Positions 17,485 through 26,163 are shown, counted from the stretch's first letter. The stretch is DNA of 47,278 bases from Oscillospiraceae bacterium (GCA_015064555.1 SVRZ01000019.1:1-47278), one strand, 5' to 3'. Numbers and translations are program-made. The notes: generated by a model from the sequence alone, not told the origin.

Positions 17485-18165
17485 ATGGAAAAGAAATTCA
17501 AATTCAGCGACAGCGCGGCAATATCAAAGATAATATATCTTACGGTTATTGCCATTCTTTGTGTCAGCGCGATAGTGATAGGCATCGTGGCGGCAAACAA
17601 CAGAAAGAAGAACGAAACTCCCGAGCCCCCGAACGACGGCACAGTGAACGATAACGGTGAAAGCACGCCTCCTTCAACCGATAACAGCGGCGGAAGCAGC
17701 GAGGAGAATAAGCGACCTGAGCTTACCTTCGTATCGCCTGCAACAGGAACCGTGATGAAGTCACACAGCACCACCGTACCCGTGTTCTCAGTCACTCTTG
17801 ACGAGTGGAGAATTCACACGGGGCTCGATATCTCCACCGATGACGGTGCAGAGGTCTTTGCCGCGGCGGACGGTACGGTGACGTCGGTCTATAACGATCC
17901 GATGCTCGGCAAAACGGTTGAAATAACGCACAGCGACACTCACAAGAGCTATTATTCAAACCTTAACGGTGAGAGCGTTTGCGTAGCCGTAGGCGCTGCC
18001 GTCAGTCAGGGCGACGTTATCGGCTCTGTAGGCAACAGCTCGGTATATGAAATAGCCGATGAGCCGCATCTTCACTTTGAAATGAAGGTGAACGGAGTCT
18101 CCGTCAACCCCCTCGATTATTTCACCGCCGAGTCGAAGGAGAGCGCACTCGGGATAGTAAAGTAA
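17485..18165 (+). CDS. Membrane-anchored M23 (LytM) peptidase-domain protein, SpoIIQ-like, 226 aa
   Basis: A short cytoplasmic head, one membrane helix (about 18-37), a Pro/Ser/Gly/Glu-rich linker (about 40-75), then an M23 domain (about 95-215). The metal-site motifs H-x-x-x-D (HTGLDIS) and HLHFEM are present, but the usual YxHL motif reads YSNL. That layout fits the SpoIIQ family, the forespore half of the SpoIIQ-SpoIIIAH channel, in which some members are still potential endopeptidases. AAAGGA before the ATG supports the start. There is no spoIIIA or spoIID gene next to it, so a general cell-wall hydrolase role remains possible. A hairpin terminator follows. Confidence 0.8.
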   Translation: MEKKFKFSDSAAISKIIYLTVIAILCVSAIVIGIVAANNRKKNETPEPPNDGTVNDNGESTPPSTDNSGGSSEENKRPELTFVSPATGTVMKSHSTTVPVFSVTLDEWRIHTGLDISTDDGAEVFAAADGTVTSVYNDPMLGKTVEITHSDTHKSYYSNLNGESVCVAVGAAVSQGDVIGSVGNSSVYEIADEPHLHFEMKVNGVSVNPLDYFTAESKESALGIVK

Positions 18166-18180
18166 GCATTTTTCGGGCTT

Positions 18181-18230
18181 ATAAATTTGGGCGAAGGTAA
18201 TTCGAAACCTCCGCCCAAATTTATTTTATG
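18181..18230 (+). terminator. Terminator after the M23 gene
   Basis: ATAAATTTGGGCG (18181-18193) pairs over 13 bp with CGCCCAAATTTAT (18212-18224), and the loop contains a further AAGG/CCT pairing. The following TTATTTTA is a modest U tract. Confidence 0.7.
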
Positions 18231-18246
18231 TATTTTAGTTTTTTTG

Positions 18247-18275
18247 TTTACTTTTCGCAAGTTATATGCTATAAT
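18247..18275 (+). promoter_or_regulatory. Promoter of homoserine dehydrogenase
   Basis: TTTACT (18247-18252), a 17-base spacer, and perfect TATAAT (18270-18275). The start codon lies about 60 bases downstream. Confidence 0.75.
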
Positions 18276-18336
18276 TATAGGAAAAAAGATCTATGCGGTG
18301 CAAAAAATGCTCCGTTTTGGCGAAAGGAAGATAAAA

Positions 18337-19530
18337 ATGACAAGTATTGCGATTCTCGGATTCGGTGTTGTGGGCGGCGGTGTTGCCGACCTTATTATCC
18401 ATAATTCCAAAGAGGTAAATCACCACGGCGGTGACGACATAAATATCAAGTACGTACTGGATCTCAGAGATTTTCCCGATTCGCCGCTTGCGGACAGGGT
18501 GGTACACGATTATTCGGTAATCCTCTCCGATCCGGATGTATCGGTGGTTATAGAGGTCATGGGCGGCTCACACCCGGCATATGAGTACACGGTAGCCGCG
18601 CTGAAGGCAGGGAAGAGCGTTATAACCTCGAACAAGGAGGTCGTTGCAAATTTCGGTGACGAATTTCTCGCGCTTGCGCGTGAGAACGGCGTCTGCTACC
18701 GATTCGAGGCAGCGGTAGGCGGCGGTATTCCCGTGATATCCCCGATGCTTTCCTGCGTCGGACAGAATAAGATATCCGAGGTCAGAGGAATACTTAACGG
18801 TACTACGAATTATATCCTCACCCAGATGTTCACCTACGGCAGAAGCTTTGAGTCTGCGCTTAAGGATGCCCAGGAGAAGGGGTATGCCGAGCGCAATCCC
18901 GATGCCGATATTCTCGGCACGGATGCTTGCAGAAAGATAGCTATTCTCACCTCGCTGATAACCGGTGCGCTTATTCCCACCGAGCTTATCCATACGGAGG
19001 GAATAACCAAGATAAGAGATAACGACGTGCGTGCGGCGGAGGCTGTGGGCTGCACGATAAAGCTTGTCGGCAGAGGCTTTGCCGGCGAGAAGCCATTCTG
19101 TACGGTCGCCCCCTTCTTAGTCCCGTCCGATATGCCGCTTTCGGGTGTCAGCGGTGTGTATAATGCGGTTGAGATAATAGCCGAGCCGCTTGGAAATATC
19201 ATGCTCTACGGACAGGGTGCAGGCGCAGGCGCGACCGCCTCCGCAGTAGTGGGAGACCTTATGCAGGTAATGCGCATGGGAACGGGTTGCTATGCCCCCG
19301 TGTTGAATAAATGTACCGACATTGCCGATTATGACGGCTTCGCCTCGCGCTTCTATATAGCGGCAGATAAGGCATACTCCGATATTGTCCTTGAAGCATT
19401 CCCGTCCGCTGTGGTCATTCCCTCCGAGTCCGAATGTGCCATAATTACCGAGTCGATGAGCGAGCGCGAGCTTTCTGACAGACTTTCGGCAATAGGCGTG
19501 ACTCCTCTTTCGAAAATACGCGTGCTTTGA
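18337..19530 (+). CDS. hom: Homoserine dehydrogenase, 397 aa
   Basis: NAD(P)-dependent reduction of aspartate semialdehyde to homoserine, the branch to threonine and methionine. The frame is open 50 codons further upstream, but that stretch includes the promoter; AAAGGAAG before the ATG at 18337 sets the start. The Rossmann motif GFGVVGGGV is at residues 7-15. The catalytic domain carries TSNKEVVANFG and GILNGTTNYILTQM, both typical. The C-terminus (AADKAYSDIVLEAFP...CAIITESMSERELS) looks like a shortened ACT-type domain. Neither thrB, thrC nor aspartokinase is adjacent. The stop abuts the stop of the converging symporter gene with no gap. Confidence 0.93.
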   Translation: MTSIAILGFGVVGGGVADLIIHNSKEVNHHGGDDINIKYVLDLRDFPDSPLADRVVHDYSVILSDPDVSVVIEVMGGSHPAYEYTVAALKAGKSVITSNKEVVANFGDEFLALARENGVCYRFEAAVGGGIPVISPMLSCVGQNKISEVRGILNGTTNYILTQMFTYGRSFESALKDAQEKGYAERNPDADILGTDACRKIAILTSLITGALIPTELIHTEGITKIRDNDVRAAEAVGCTIKLVGRGFAGEKPFCTVAPFLVPSDMPLSGVSGVYNAVEIIAEPLGNIMLYGQGAGAGATASAVVGDLMQVMRMGTGCYAPVLNKCTDIADYDGFASRFYIAADKAYSDIVLEAFPSAVVIPSESECAIITESMSERELSDRLSAIGVTPLSKIRVL

Positions 19531-20778
19531 TCAATCGTCTGAATACCTAGCCGACGGAGCTTTGATTTCGTCGGCTCCTTTTTTTATTGCCAGAGCCGTC
19601 ATGACAGTAAGTCCAAGGAGAATAAAATTCGTTATACGTACGGCGTAGCCGCTCCGGGTGAAAAGTCCCACAGCGAGACAGATTATAAAAACAATGAAAT
19701 ATACTATTCCTCCGCGTCTGCCGAAAAGGTACTCGCGGCACACGCTACCATAGTAATACCAGCAAATAACGGTTGATAGAGCAAATGCGAGCACCGAGAG
19801 AAGGAGTGCCTCCGCACCGAAGGGTATATGCTTTGCGAAAAGCTCACCGAGAGCCAAAACACCGCCGCCTGCATCAATATCGCCGAGAAGTATTGCGAAT
19901 GCGGTGAGCGGACATATCACCACCGTATCGACTATGACCTCGATTATCCCTAAGGATCCGGCGCGGGCGGCATCGGTATTGCCGACTCCGCTATGAGCGA
20001 GAGATGAGGTCCCCGCTCCCGCCTCGTTGGATAAAAGACCTGCGGCAAAGCCCTCGCTTACAGCACGCGAGGTGAGTATGCCGAAAATACCTCCTGCCGC
20101 CCCCGTGGGAGTAAAAGCGGAGGCAAGGATATCGCGTATCACGTACGGTATATCCCGAAAATTAGCCGATATCACACAAAGACATATACCCGTGTAAGTT
20201 GCTGCGGCGAAAGGAACGGTGAGTGCGACTGCCCGTCTTATGCCGCTTTTCCCGAATGCACATACAGAAGCCGCGAGAAAAAAAGCGGCACATAAGATAT
20301 AAGGCATACCATTGCTGCTTACCGCCTCTGCTGCGCCGCGGATAGCTCCTGCCTGCAGGATGCATCCCATGCTCAAGGAAAGTGTGAGGCAGAGCGAGGC
20401 ATATAATACGGAGAGCAGTCTGCCGCCGTGCCCGAACTCAGCGCGCAGTACCCCCATAATACCCTCACCGCCGCTTTTTATCGAGAGCGAGATCTCGGAA
20501 TACTTGATCGCGGAGGAAAAAAGAGCCGAGAGCATAAGCCAAAGCACGCTGCCTGCTCCGCCTATCGCAATAGCGGATGCCACACCTACTATATTTCCGA
20601 CACCGAGAGTCCCGGCAAGCGAAAGAGCAAGAGTTATCGCACCCTCGCGTCGCGAGCCCTTACCAAAGGCGCAGCGGATCGTATTTATGGGGTGAAGTAT
20701 AAAGAAAAAACGGAGCTTTATGAGAAGGAAAGCTCCGAGAGTAAGAATGAGGAAAGGTAGTATTACCGAAATATTCAT
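19531..20778 (-). CDS. Sodium:alanine symporter (AGCS) family protein, 415 aa
   Basis: Multi-pass transporter of the amino-acid:cation symporter family, which imports alanine or glycine with sodium. Family signatures are GTLGVGNIVGVASAIAIGGAG near residue 60 and GAGTSSLAHSGVGNTDAA followed by EVIVDTVVICPLTAFAILLG in the middle. About ten hydrophobic helices are visible. At 415 residues it is shorter than the usual 450-490 of the family, mainly at the N-terminus. Its Shine-Dalgarno GGAGG lies nine bases before the ATG but inside the arm of a hairpin, which suggests translational control. It is the last gene of the minus-strand set that begins with bioY. Confidence 0.9.
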   Translation of the reverse strand: MNISVILPFLILTLGAFLLIKLRFFFILHPINTIRCAFGKGSRREGAITLALSLAGTLGVGNIVGVASAIAIGGAGSVLWLMLSALFSSAIKYSEISLSIKSGGEGIMGVLRAEFGHGGRLLSVLYASLCLTLSLSMGCILQAGAIRGAAEAVSSNGMPYILCAAFFLAASVCAFGKSGIRRAVALTVPFAAATYTGICLCVISANFRDIPYVIRDILASAFTPTGAAGGIFGILTSRAVSEGFAAGLLSNEAGAGTSSLAHSGVGNTDAARAGSLGIIEVIVDTVVICPLTAFAILLGDIDAGGGVLALGELFAKHIPFGAEALLLSVLAFALSTVICWYYYGSVCREYLFGRRGGIVYFIVFIICLAVGLFTRSGYAVRITNFILLGLTVMTALAIKKGADEIKAPSARYSDD

Positions 20779-20781
20779 AAG

Positions 20782-20817
20782 AAAAGCCCTCCGCTAAAAT
20801 TTATGCAGAGGGCTTTT
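20782..20817. promoter_or_regulatory. Hairpin that sequesters the symporter ribosome site
   Basis: AAAAGCCCTC (20782-20791) pairs over 10 bp with GAGGGCTTTT (20808-20817), with two more GC pairs inside after one mismatch. On the minus strand the second arm contains the GGAGG that should serve the symporter start at 20778. The hairpin is also followed by T residues in both directions, so it may act as a terminator as well. Confidence 0.7.
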
Positions 20818-20849
20818 TTATTATGCACTCAATCTATTCCGTGGTGCTA

Positions 20850-21329
20850 TCAGAAAAACGATTTTATGATAAGGAAAACTACTGTAGCGATAAAGAATGC
20901 GCCGGCGATCCAGCTTGTTATGGTATCGATCTTCTTCGATACGCGAGCCTCTTCCTCGTCAAGGATCCTGTCCTCCTCGGTCTCCATAAGATCCTCGGTG
21001 ATCTCAAACTCATCCTCGCTATCCTCCTCGTTTTCCTCGGGAGTGTAGCTTCCGTTTTCGATAGCATCCATTTTTTCCTTGGCATCCTCGAGCATATCGG
21101 TAACTATAGCAATGACCTGAACGTCATCGGTGTCACTCTTTGTGAGTGACTCTCCGAGCGCTTCTATGCTCCTTGCTATCTCGGTGGCATCAAGCGATTC
21201 TGTCAGGGTAACTATATGCCCGTCGCACTCGGGGCAGAGCTGCTTTGGATTTCCGTAGCCGCTCATTGCGAGTATCGGAGCTGTATCGGCATCTATATCT
21301 CTTTTGCATATGCAGCATACTTTAGACAT
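20850..21329 (-). CDS. Zinc-ribbon protein with acidic region and C-terminal membrane anchor, 159 aa
   Basis: The start MSKVCCICKRD overlaps the preceding DUF896 gene by eight bases and has AAGGAGG upstream; the longer open frame to 21458 is not used because it would run over that gene. Cys residues at 5-8 (CCIC) and a later CPEC pair (about 34-37) suggest a zinc ribbon. Residues 90-135 are strongly acidic (EENEEDSEDEFEITEDLMET), and the last about 20 residues form a membrane helix (WIAGAFFIATVVFLIIKSFF). Orientation would be a cytoplasmic zinc head on a tail anchor. Function unknown. The acidic-plus-tail-anchor design resembles the repeat protein at 26.3-26.8 kb. Confidence 0.8.
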   Translation of the reverse strand: MSKVCCICKRDIDADTAPILAMSGYGNPKQLCPECDGHIVTLTESLDATEIARSIEALGESLTKSDTDDVQVIAIVTDMLEDAKEKMDAIENGSYTPEENEEDSEDEFEITEDLMETEEDRILDEEEARVSKKIDTITSWIAGAFFIATVVFLIIKSFF

Positions 21330-21492
21330 TCTTCTTTCCTCCTTCGGGTGTAGTGCCTCTGAGGCCTGCGCGGAAGGCAGCGAGATATTCCTCTCGCAAT
21401 GCCTGCCTTTCTGCCTTTTCTTCATCCGTAAGCTCTCTGACCTTGGCAATTCTGCCAAGCTCGTTGATCCTATCTATCTTAGCCTTTTCCAT
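21322..21492 (-). CDS. DUF896 (YnzC-like) small protein, 56 aa
   Basis: A short frame with AGAGAGG before its ATG encodes MEKAKIDRINELGRIAKVRE, then LTDEEKAERQALREEYLAAF and a short basic tail ending GGKKNV. This is the DUF896 pattern (two helices, INELA..K...LT.EE..E...LR.EYL..FR) seen in Bacillus YnzC. Its molecular role is unknown; Bacillus relatives have been linked to SOS-induced growth control. The last eight bases overlap the next gene (ATGTCTAA), indicating translational coupling. It begins 40 bases after bioY and is probably co-transcribed with it. Confidence 0.88.
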   Translation of the reverse strand: MEKAKIDRINELGRIAKVRELTDEEKAERQALREEYLAAFRAGLRGTTPEGGKKNV

Positions 21493-21532
21493 ATATTAAC
21501 CTCTCTCGATGTATTTATGTAAACAATCGTTT

Positions 21533-22069
21533 TCAATTTAACGTGTAATTGAGCTTGCAAAGCCTTTTTGATACGTAATACGCCACAAGTATTTTTATCG
21601 CATCAGGAATGACAAACGGCAAGCAAGTAACGGTAAGAGCCGCAAAGAATCCGTCTGCTTCTCCGTAAACATAAACGAACCACAGCGTTCCGCAAAGGTA
21701 TATTGTGATCTGCGATACAAGAAAGTAAACGATCTTTCTTTTGCCGCCACCGCGGAATATAAATTCAAGAGTCGAGTAGATAAACGCCGCTGCAAGGTAT
21801 CCGATAATAAATCCGCCGCCGGCACCCATAATGTGACCGATGCCGCCGCCAAAGCCTGCAAACACCGGCAGTCCCAAAGCTCCTATGAAGACATAGAGCA
21901 TAACTGCCAGAGAGCCGCCCGTACCGCCAAGAGTACCGAGCGCGATAAATATTCCGAGTGTGGAAAGGGTGATAGGCACCGCGAGCGGTATTGATACCAC
22001 AGATAATACCGATATCACAGCAGCAAAGAGAGATATCAGCACCGGTCCTCTGAGTCTGTGCTTTTCCAT
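21533..22069 (-). CDS. bioY: Biotin transporter BioY, 178 aa
   Basis: Substrate-binding (S) component of an ECF-type biotin transporter. Six hydrophobic helices and the family segments SIPLAVPITLSTLGIFIALG, YVFIGALGLPVFAGFGGGIG and GGGFIIGYLAAA are present. AAAGGAG seven bases before the ATG supports the start. The shared ATPases and EcfT are not in this window and may be encoded elsewhere, or BioY may act alone. Downstream come DUF896, the zinc-ribbon protein and the symporter. A good sigma-A promoter lies about 70 bases upstream; no convincing BirA operator was found. Confidence 0.95.
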   Translation of the reverse strand: MEKHRLRGPVLISLFAAVISVLSVVSIPLAVPITLSTLGIFIALGTLGGTGGSLAVMLYVFIGALGLPVFAGFGGGIGHIMGAGGGFIIGYLAAAFIYSTLEFIFRGGGKRKIVYFLVSQITIYLCGTLWFVYVYGEADGFFAALTVTCLPFVIPDAIKILVAYYVSKRLCKLNYTLN

Positions 22070-22141
22070 CGGTAGCTCCTTTCGTCGGATGATGTCAAAA
22101 TCGGGGATTTTTTATTTCTCGCTCCGACCTCGGCATAGAAG

Positions 22142-22170
22142 ATTTTATCACACCGCACAAATTATGTCAA
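22142..22170 (-). promoter_or_regulatory. Promoter of the bioY unit
   Basis: On the minus strand TTGACA (22170-22165), 17 bases, TAAAAT (22147-22142). A 10-bp palindrome TAGATATCTA (22187-22196) lies just upstream and is a weak operator candidate. Confidence 0.8.
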
Positions 22171-22229
22171 GTCCATTATGGCGAAATAGATATCTAATAA
22201 CCAAAAATTCCGCAAATTGCTTAAAAATA

Positions 22230-22258
22230 TTGACTTTTTTTATTTAATATAGTATACT
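22230..22258 (+). promoter_or_regulatory. Promoter of the CMP-kinase-like/argS unit
   Basis: TTGACT (22230-22235), 17-base spacer, TATACT (22253-22258); about 40 bases before the first start codon. Confidence 0.8.
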
Positions 22259-22298
22259 ATTGTAGTTAAAAAATATTTTGCGATGAGAGGAGATTGTC

Positions 22299-23120
22299 AT
22301 GACCGAAAAAATATCATTGGCAGGTGACCTTGGCAGCGGAAAAAGCACCGTTTCCAAAATACTTATCGAGAGTCTCGGTGCGGAGTATTATTCTACCGGC
22401 GCAATAGTCAGATCCGTGGCCGAGAAGCGCGGAATGTCTGTAGTTGAGCTCAACAAATATATGGAAACTCATCCGGAGCTGGACCGTGAGATAGATGACG
22501 GTGTTGCGGCTCTTTCCGAGCTGGACAAGCTTCTGATAATAGATTCGAGAATGGCATGGCATTTTACTCGCGGCACCTTCCGGGTATACCTCTCCGTCGA
22601 TATAGAAACGAGCGCCTTACGCATAATGAATGCAAACCGTCAGGGCGAGCATGCGGCAAGCCTTGAGGAAACGGTGAGGGAAACGAAGGCGCGCAGAGCC
22701 AGCGAGATCAAGCGCTATTCCGAAAAATACGGTGTTGATATAGGCGATCTTTCCAATTATGACCTTATCGTTGATACGACGTATCTCACTCCCGAGGAGG
22801 TTGCCGCCTGTATTGGAAGCGGCTTTGAGGAGTGGAAGAGGGACAAGAGCTTCAGGCAGCTTATCATATCTCCCGAGCGCCTCTGCTACCCGGACACCGA
22901 GCCGGATAACGGGCTTGTGGCGCGCTATTCGGATGTGATCGACGGCGGTGAGACTCCTGAGCCTCCCGAGATAGTCTTTGAGGATGGAGAGTTTTACCTC
23001 AAGAGCGGTCTTGAGGTAGCTATGGGATATGCCTTTTCGATGAGCCCATACATAAAAGCGAGGCTTGTCGGCGGCGGCCGTCCCGAAGGTGATTTCGTAA
23101 AAATGGTCAATTCGTTGTAA
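22299..23120 (+). CDS. Cytidylate-kinase-like P-loop protein with extra C-terminal domain, 273 aa
   Basis: Residues 1-185 resemble the short archaeal-type cytidylate kinase family: P-loop GDLGSGKST (9-17), the helper segment YYSTGAIVRSVAEKRGMSV, the IIDSRMAW strand, and a lid-like basic region (NANRQGEH..ETKARRASEIKRY). Such enzymes phosphorylate CMP/dCMP with ATP. The remaining about 85 residues are not part of the kinase. Their pattern (LIISPERLCYPDTEP..., PEPPEIVFEDGEFYLKSG) recalls a degenerate ParB/sulfiredoxin-type fold, lacking the usual DGHHR box; this is only pattern recognition. AGAGGAG before the ATG supports the start. argS follows after 19 bases. Confidence 0.72.
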   Translation: MTEKISLAGDLGSGKSTVSKILIESLGAEYYSTGAIVRSVAEKRGMSVVELNKYMETHPELDREIDDGVAALSELDKLLIIDSRMAWHFTRGTFRVYLSVDIETSALRIMNANRQGEHAASLEETVRETKARRASEIKRYSEKYGVDIGDLSNYDLIVDTTYLTPEEVAACIGSGFEEWKRDKSFRQLIISPERLCYPDTEPDNGLVARYSDVIDGGETPEPPEIVFEDGEFYLKSGLEVAMGYAFSMSPYIKARLVGGGRPEGDFVKMVNSL

Positions 23121-23139
23121 AAAGTTTAAGGAGATATAT

Positions 23140-24894
23140 ATGTTAACTTTAAAGAAGAATACCGCATCGCTTCTTGCCGATGCGACCGCAAAGCTCTTCG
23201 GTGAGGGGCTTCTTTCTGCCGATGAGATATTTGAGATGCTTGAGTATCCCCCGGATAAGAGTATGGGTGATATCGCTCTGCCCTGCTTCCGTCTTTCGAA
23301 AAGTCTGAGAAAGGCACCTCCGGTCATCGCATCTGCGCTTGCAGCAGAAATAAGCTGTGATGAATTTTCCGAGGTCAATGCTATGGGCGGCTATCTTAAC
23401 TTCCGCATAAGCCCGACCGCTTTTGCAACGAGAGTTGTATCGGATATCAGAGCCGCAGGTGAAAAATACGGATCGCCTATGTGCGGAGAGGGAAAGACGG
23501 TTATCCTCGATTATTCCTCGCCCAATGTGGCGAAGCCCTTCCATATAGGCCATCTCGGAACCACCGTTATAGGTCATTCGCTGAAGCTTCTTCATCAGTT
23601 TGCCGGCTACAACTGTGTCGGAATCAACTACCTCGGAGATTGGGGAACCCAGTTTGGAAAGCTCATAGTTGCCTATAAAAAATGGGGCGGCCGCGAGCAG
23701 GTAGAAGCAGGCGGTGTAGACGAGCTTGTTTCGCTCTACGTAAAGATAAATAATGCGATAAAGGACGAGGAGGATGCAAGCGTTGCAGGTATGCCTGAGG
23801 GCAGCCGCAAGCATTCTGCACTCGCGGATGAATCCCGCGCGGAGTTTGCAAAGCTTGAGCACGGAGATGAGGAAAATCTTGCTCTCTGGCGCTGGTTTGT
23901 TGACGTAAGCCTTAAGGAATACGAAAAAACTTATAAGCTCCTCGGCATAGATTTCGATAGCTATCTCGGTGAGTCCTTCTATACCGATAAGATGCCTGCA
24001 CAGGTCGAGAAGCTTCGCAATATGGGGCTGCTTGAGATAGATGACGGTGCCTCCATCGTCAATCTCGACAAGTGGAATATGCCCGTATGCCTTATTCTGA
24101 AGAGTGACGGAACTACCCTCTACCCCACCCGTGACATAGCTGCGGCTGTATACCGTAAGGGTGAATATAAATTTGATAAGGCGATATACGTAACCAGTGC
24201 GGCTCAGTCGCTTCACTTCGCTCAGTGGTTCAAGGTCGTTGAGCTTATGGGCTACGATTGGTACGATCAGCTTGTTCACGTGCCGTACGGCACCGTCAGC
24301 ATCGGCGGAGCAAAGCTCGCTACCAGAACGGGTAATGTTATTCTTCTTCGCGATCTCTTTGACGAGGCTATAAAGAGGGTATATGAGATAACGCGCGAGA
24401 AGCATCCGGATGAGGACGAGTGCCGTGCTATTTCCGAGAAGGTCGGCGTTGGTGCGATCATATTCTACTACCTCTCCAATAACAGGATCCGCGACATAAA
24501 CTTCGTTATGGAGGATGCGCTCTGCTTTGACGGTAATACAGGTCCCTATGCTCAGTACACCTATGCGCGTACATGCTCCATACTTGAAAAGGCAGGTGAG
24601 TGCGGCGAAATGACCGATGCTCCTTTGACCGAGGTCGAGTTTGAGCTTGCAAAGGTGCTCTCGATCTTCCCCGAGAGGATAAAGAGTGCGATCGCCGAGT
24701 ATGAGCCGAGTGTTGTAACGAGATATATCCTTGATCTTTGCGCGGCATTCAACCGATTCTATCACGATTGCAAGATCGCTGCGTGCGAGGATAAGGATCT
24801 TCGCTCGAGCCGCCTTGCGCTTACCGCTGCTACAAGCCGTGTTCTTAAGACGGCTCTCGGACTCATCTGTATGCAGACGCCCGAGAAAATATAA
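23140..24894 (+). CDS. argS: Arginyl-tRNA synthetase, 584 aa
   Basis: Class I enzyme that charges tRNA-Arg. The HIGH motif is at residues 135-138 (NVAKPFHIGHLG). The KMSKS position reads GAKLATRTGN; loss of the canonical lysine motif is normal for many ArgRS. The N-terminal tRNA-recognition domain (1-110) and the C-terminal DALR anticodon domain (about 465-584, with TGPYAQYTYARTCSIL before it) are present. AAGGAG before the ATG supports the start. It is co-transcribed with the kinase-like gene and followed by the YebC-family gene. Confidence 0.96.
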   Translation: MLTLKKNTASLLADATAKLFGEGLLSADEIFEMLEYPPDKSMGDIALPCFRLSKSLRKAPPVIASALAAEISCDEFSEVNAMGGYLNFRISPTAFATRVVSDIRAAGEKYGSPMCGEGKTVILDYSSPNVAKPFHIGHLGTTVIGHSLKLLHQFAGYNCVGINYLGDWGTQFGKLIVAYKKWGGREQVEAGGVDELVSLYVKINNAIKDEEDASVAGMPEGSRKHSALADESRAEFAKLEHGDEENLALWRWFVDVSLKEYEKTYKLLGIDFDSYLGESFYTDKMPAQVEKLRNMGLLEIDDGASIVNLDKWNMPVCLILKSDGTTLYPTRDIAAAVYRKGEYKFDKAIYVTSAAQSLHFAQWFKVVELMGYDWYDQLVHVPYGTVSIGGAKLATRTGNVILLRDLFDEAIKRVYEITREKHPDEDECRAISEKVGVGAIIFYYLSNNRIRDINFVMEDALCFDGNTGPYAQYTYARTCSILEKAGECGEMTDAPLTEVEFELAKVLSIFPERIKSAIAEYEPSVVTRYILDLCAAFNRFYHDCKIAACEDKDLRSSRLALTAATSRVLKTALGLICMQTPEKI

Positions 24895-24962
24895 GTCCAA
24901 ATTCGCCCGTATGCGAACAATTGTAGTCAAATAAACAGATAAATATAAATAGGAGAATTAAA

Positions 24963-25688
24963 ATGTCAGGACATTCAAAATGGAACAATATCAAGCATAA
25001 GAAGGAAAAGGCAGATGCGGCAAAGGCTAAGATCTTTACTAAGATAGGTAAGGAAATGGCTATTGCCATCAAGGCAGGCGGCCCCGATCCTTCAAACAAT
25101 GCAAGGCTTCGCGATCTTATTGCAAAGGCGAAGGCTAACAACGTTCCTAACGAAAATATTCAGAGAACCATAAAGAAGTTTACCGACAACAGCGATATCA
25201 ACTATGAGGAGATCATTTACGAGGGCTACGGTCCCTCGGGCGTTGCGATCATCGTGGAGACCTCGACCGACAACAGAAACCGTACTGCCGGAAATGTGCG
25301 CGCTTGGTTCAATAAGTACGGCGGAAACCTCGGTCAGACCGGATGCGTTTCATTCCTTTTCGAGGATAAGGGCGTTATTACCATCATAGACGAGGATGAG
25401 GAGATAGACGAGGATAAGATAATGGAGGATTCGCTCGAATGCGGTGCTGAGGACATCAAGTGCGAGGAGGGGGAATACACCATCTATACCTCTGTCGATG
25501 ATCTTGACGCGGTTCGTGATGCGATCATTGCACTTGGCTATAAGATAGATACCGCCGACGTTGCAAAGGTTCCCTCCACATATGTTGAGCTTACCTCCGA
25601 GGAGGATATCGAGAATATGGAAAAGATGCTCGAGAAGTTCAACGAGGATGATGATGTAAACGCAGTCTATCACAACTGGGATAACTGA
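24963..25688 (+). CDS. YebC/PmpR family regulator or translation factor, 241 aa
   Basis: The N-terminus MSGHSKWNNIKHKKEKADAA and length are diagnostic of the family. The three-domain fold is suggested by NNVPNENIQRTIKKFTDN and the acidic second half. Members were described as DNA-binding regulators; more recent work on the family links some to relief of ribosome stalling on proline-rich stretches. Which applies here is not known. AGGAGA before the ATG supports the start. It lies between argS and the YerC-like gene. Confidence 0.94.
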   Translation: MSGHSKWNNIKHKKEKADAAKAKIFTKIGKEMAIAIKAGGPDPSNNARLRDLIAKAKANNVPNENIQRTIKKFTDNSDINYEEIIYEGYGPSGVAIIVETSTDNRNRTAGNVRAWFNKYGGNLGQTGCVSFLFEDKGVITIIDEDEEIDEDKIMEDSLECGAEDIKCEEGEYTIYTSVDDLDAVRDAIIALGYKIDTADVAKVPSTYVELTSEEDIENMEKMLEKFNEDDDVNAVYHNWDN

Positions 25689-25758
25689 TAAGGAGCATAT
25701 CCGTTGCATCTTTTAGGTCATAGAAAACTGTCAATATCAAAAAACGGGAGATATGATC

Positions 25759-26160
25759 ATGGATAAAAATGAAAAGCACAGCAGCCAAATGAGCGACGAG
25801 GCAGTAAGGCTTGCAAAGGCATTTCTGTCGCTTTCCGATCTTGAGGAATGTGAGGCATTCTTCTCGGATATTTTCACCGTGAAGGAGATAGATGAGATAT
25901 CTTCAAGGCTTGAGGTGGCGCGTCTTCTCAAGGCAGGCGAAAACTACATAGATATAGCAAATAAAACCGGTGCCAGCACTGCCACCATAAGCAGAGTTTC
26001 TAAATGCCTTTCGGGTGACAGAGGCGGATACAGGACCGTCCTCGAGAGAATGAGCTCGGAGTCGTGCAGAGTCGGAGCTTGCGAAGGCGAGGCGCTTACG
26101 GCAGAGGAGGAAAGTGCTATACGCGCCGTTATTGCCTGCTTCAAGGCAAGGAGAAAATAA
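25759..26160 (+). CDS. YerC/TrpR-like helix-turn-helix repressor, 133 aa
   Basis: GGGAG is eight bases before the ATG at 25759, better placed than for the in-frame ATG six bases earlier. Residues about 10-100 match the TrpR/YerC fold: LAKAFLSLSDLEECEAFFSD, then EIDEISSRLEVARLLKAGE, and the recognition helix in NKTGASTATISRVSKCL. Family members bind DNA, and TrpR itself responds to tryptophan; the ligand of YerC proteins is unclear. The C-terminal about 35 residues are an extension beyond the usual 100-105. A bidirectional terminator follows. Confidence 0.88.
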   Translation: MDKNEKHSSQMSDEAVRLAKAFLSLSDLEECEAFFSDIFTVKEIDEISSRLEVARLLKAGENYIDIANKTGASTATISRVSKCLSGDRGGYRTVLERMSSESCRVGACEGEALTAEEESAIRAVIACFKARRK

Positions 26161-26163
26161 CAG

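Noticed and set aside
22187-22196. BirA operator for bioY
   Set aside because: Only a 10-bp palindrome is present; it lacks the long spaced dyad expected for a biotin operator.
23149-24930. A 593-codon open frame antisense to argS
   Set aside because: It is a shadow of a strongly biased gene; it has no recognisable domain and argS is unmistakable on the other strand.
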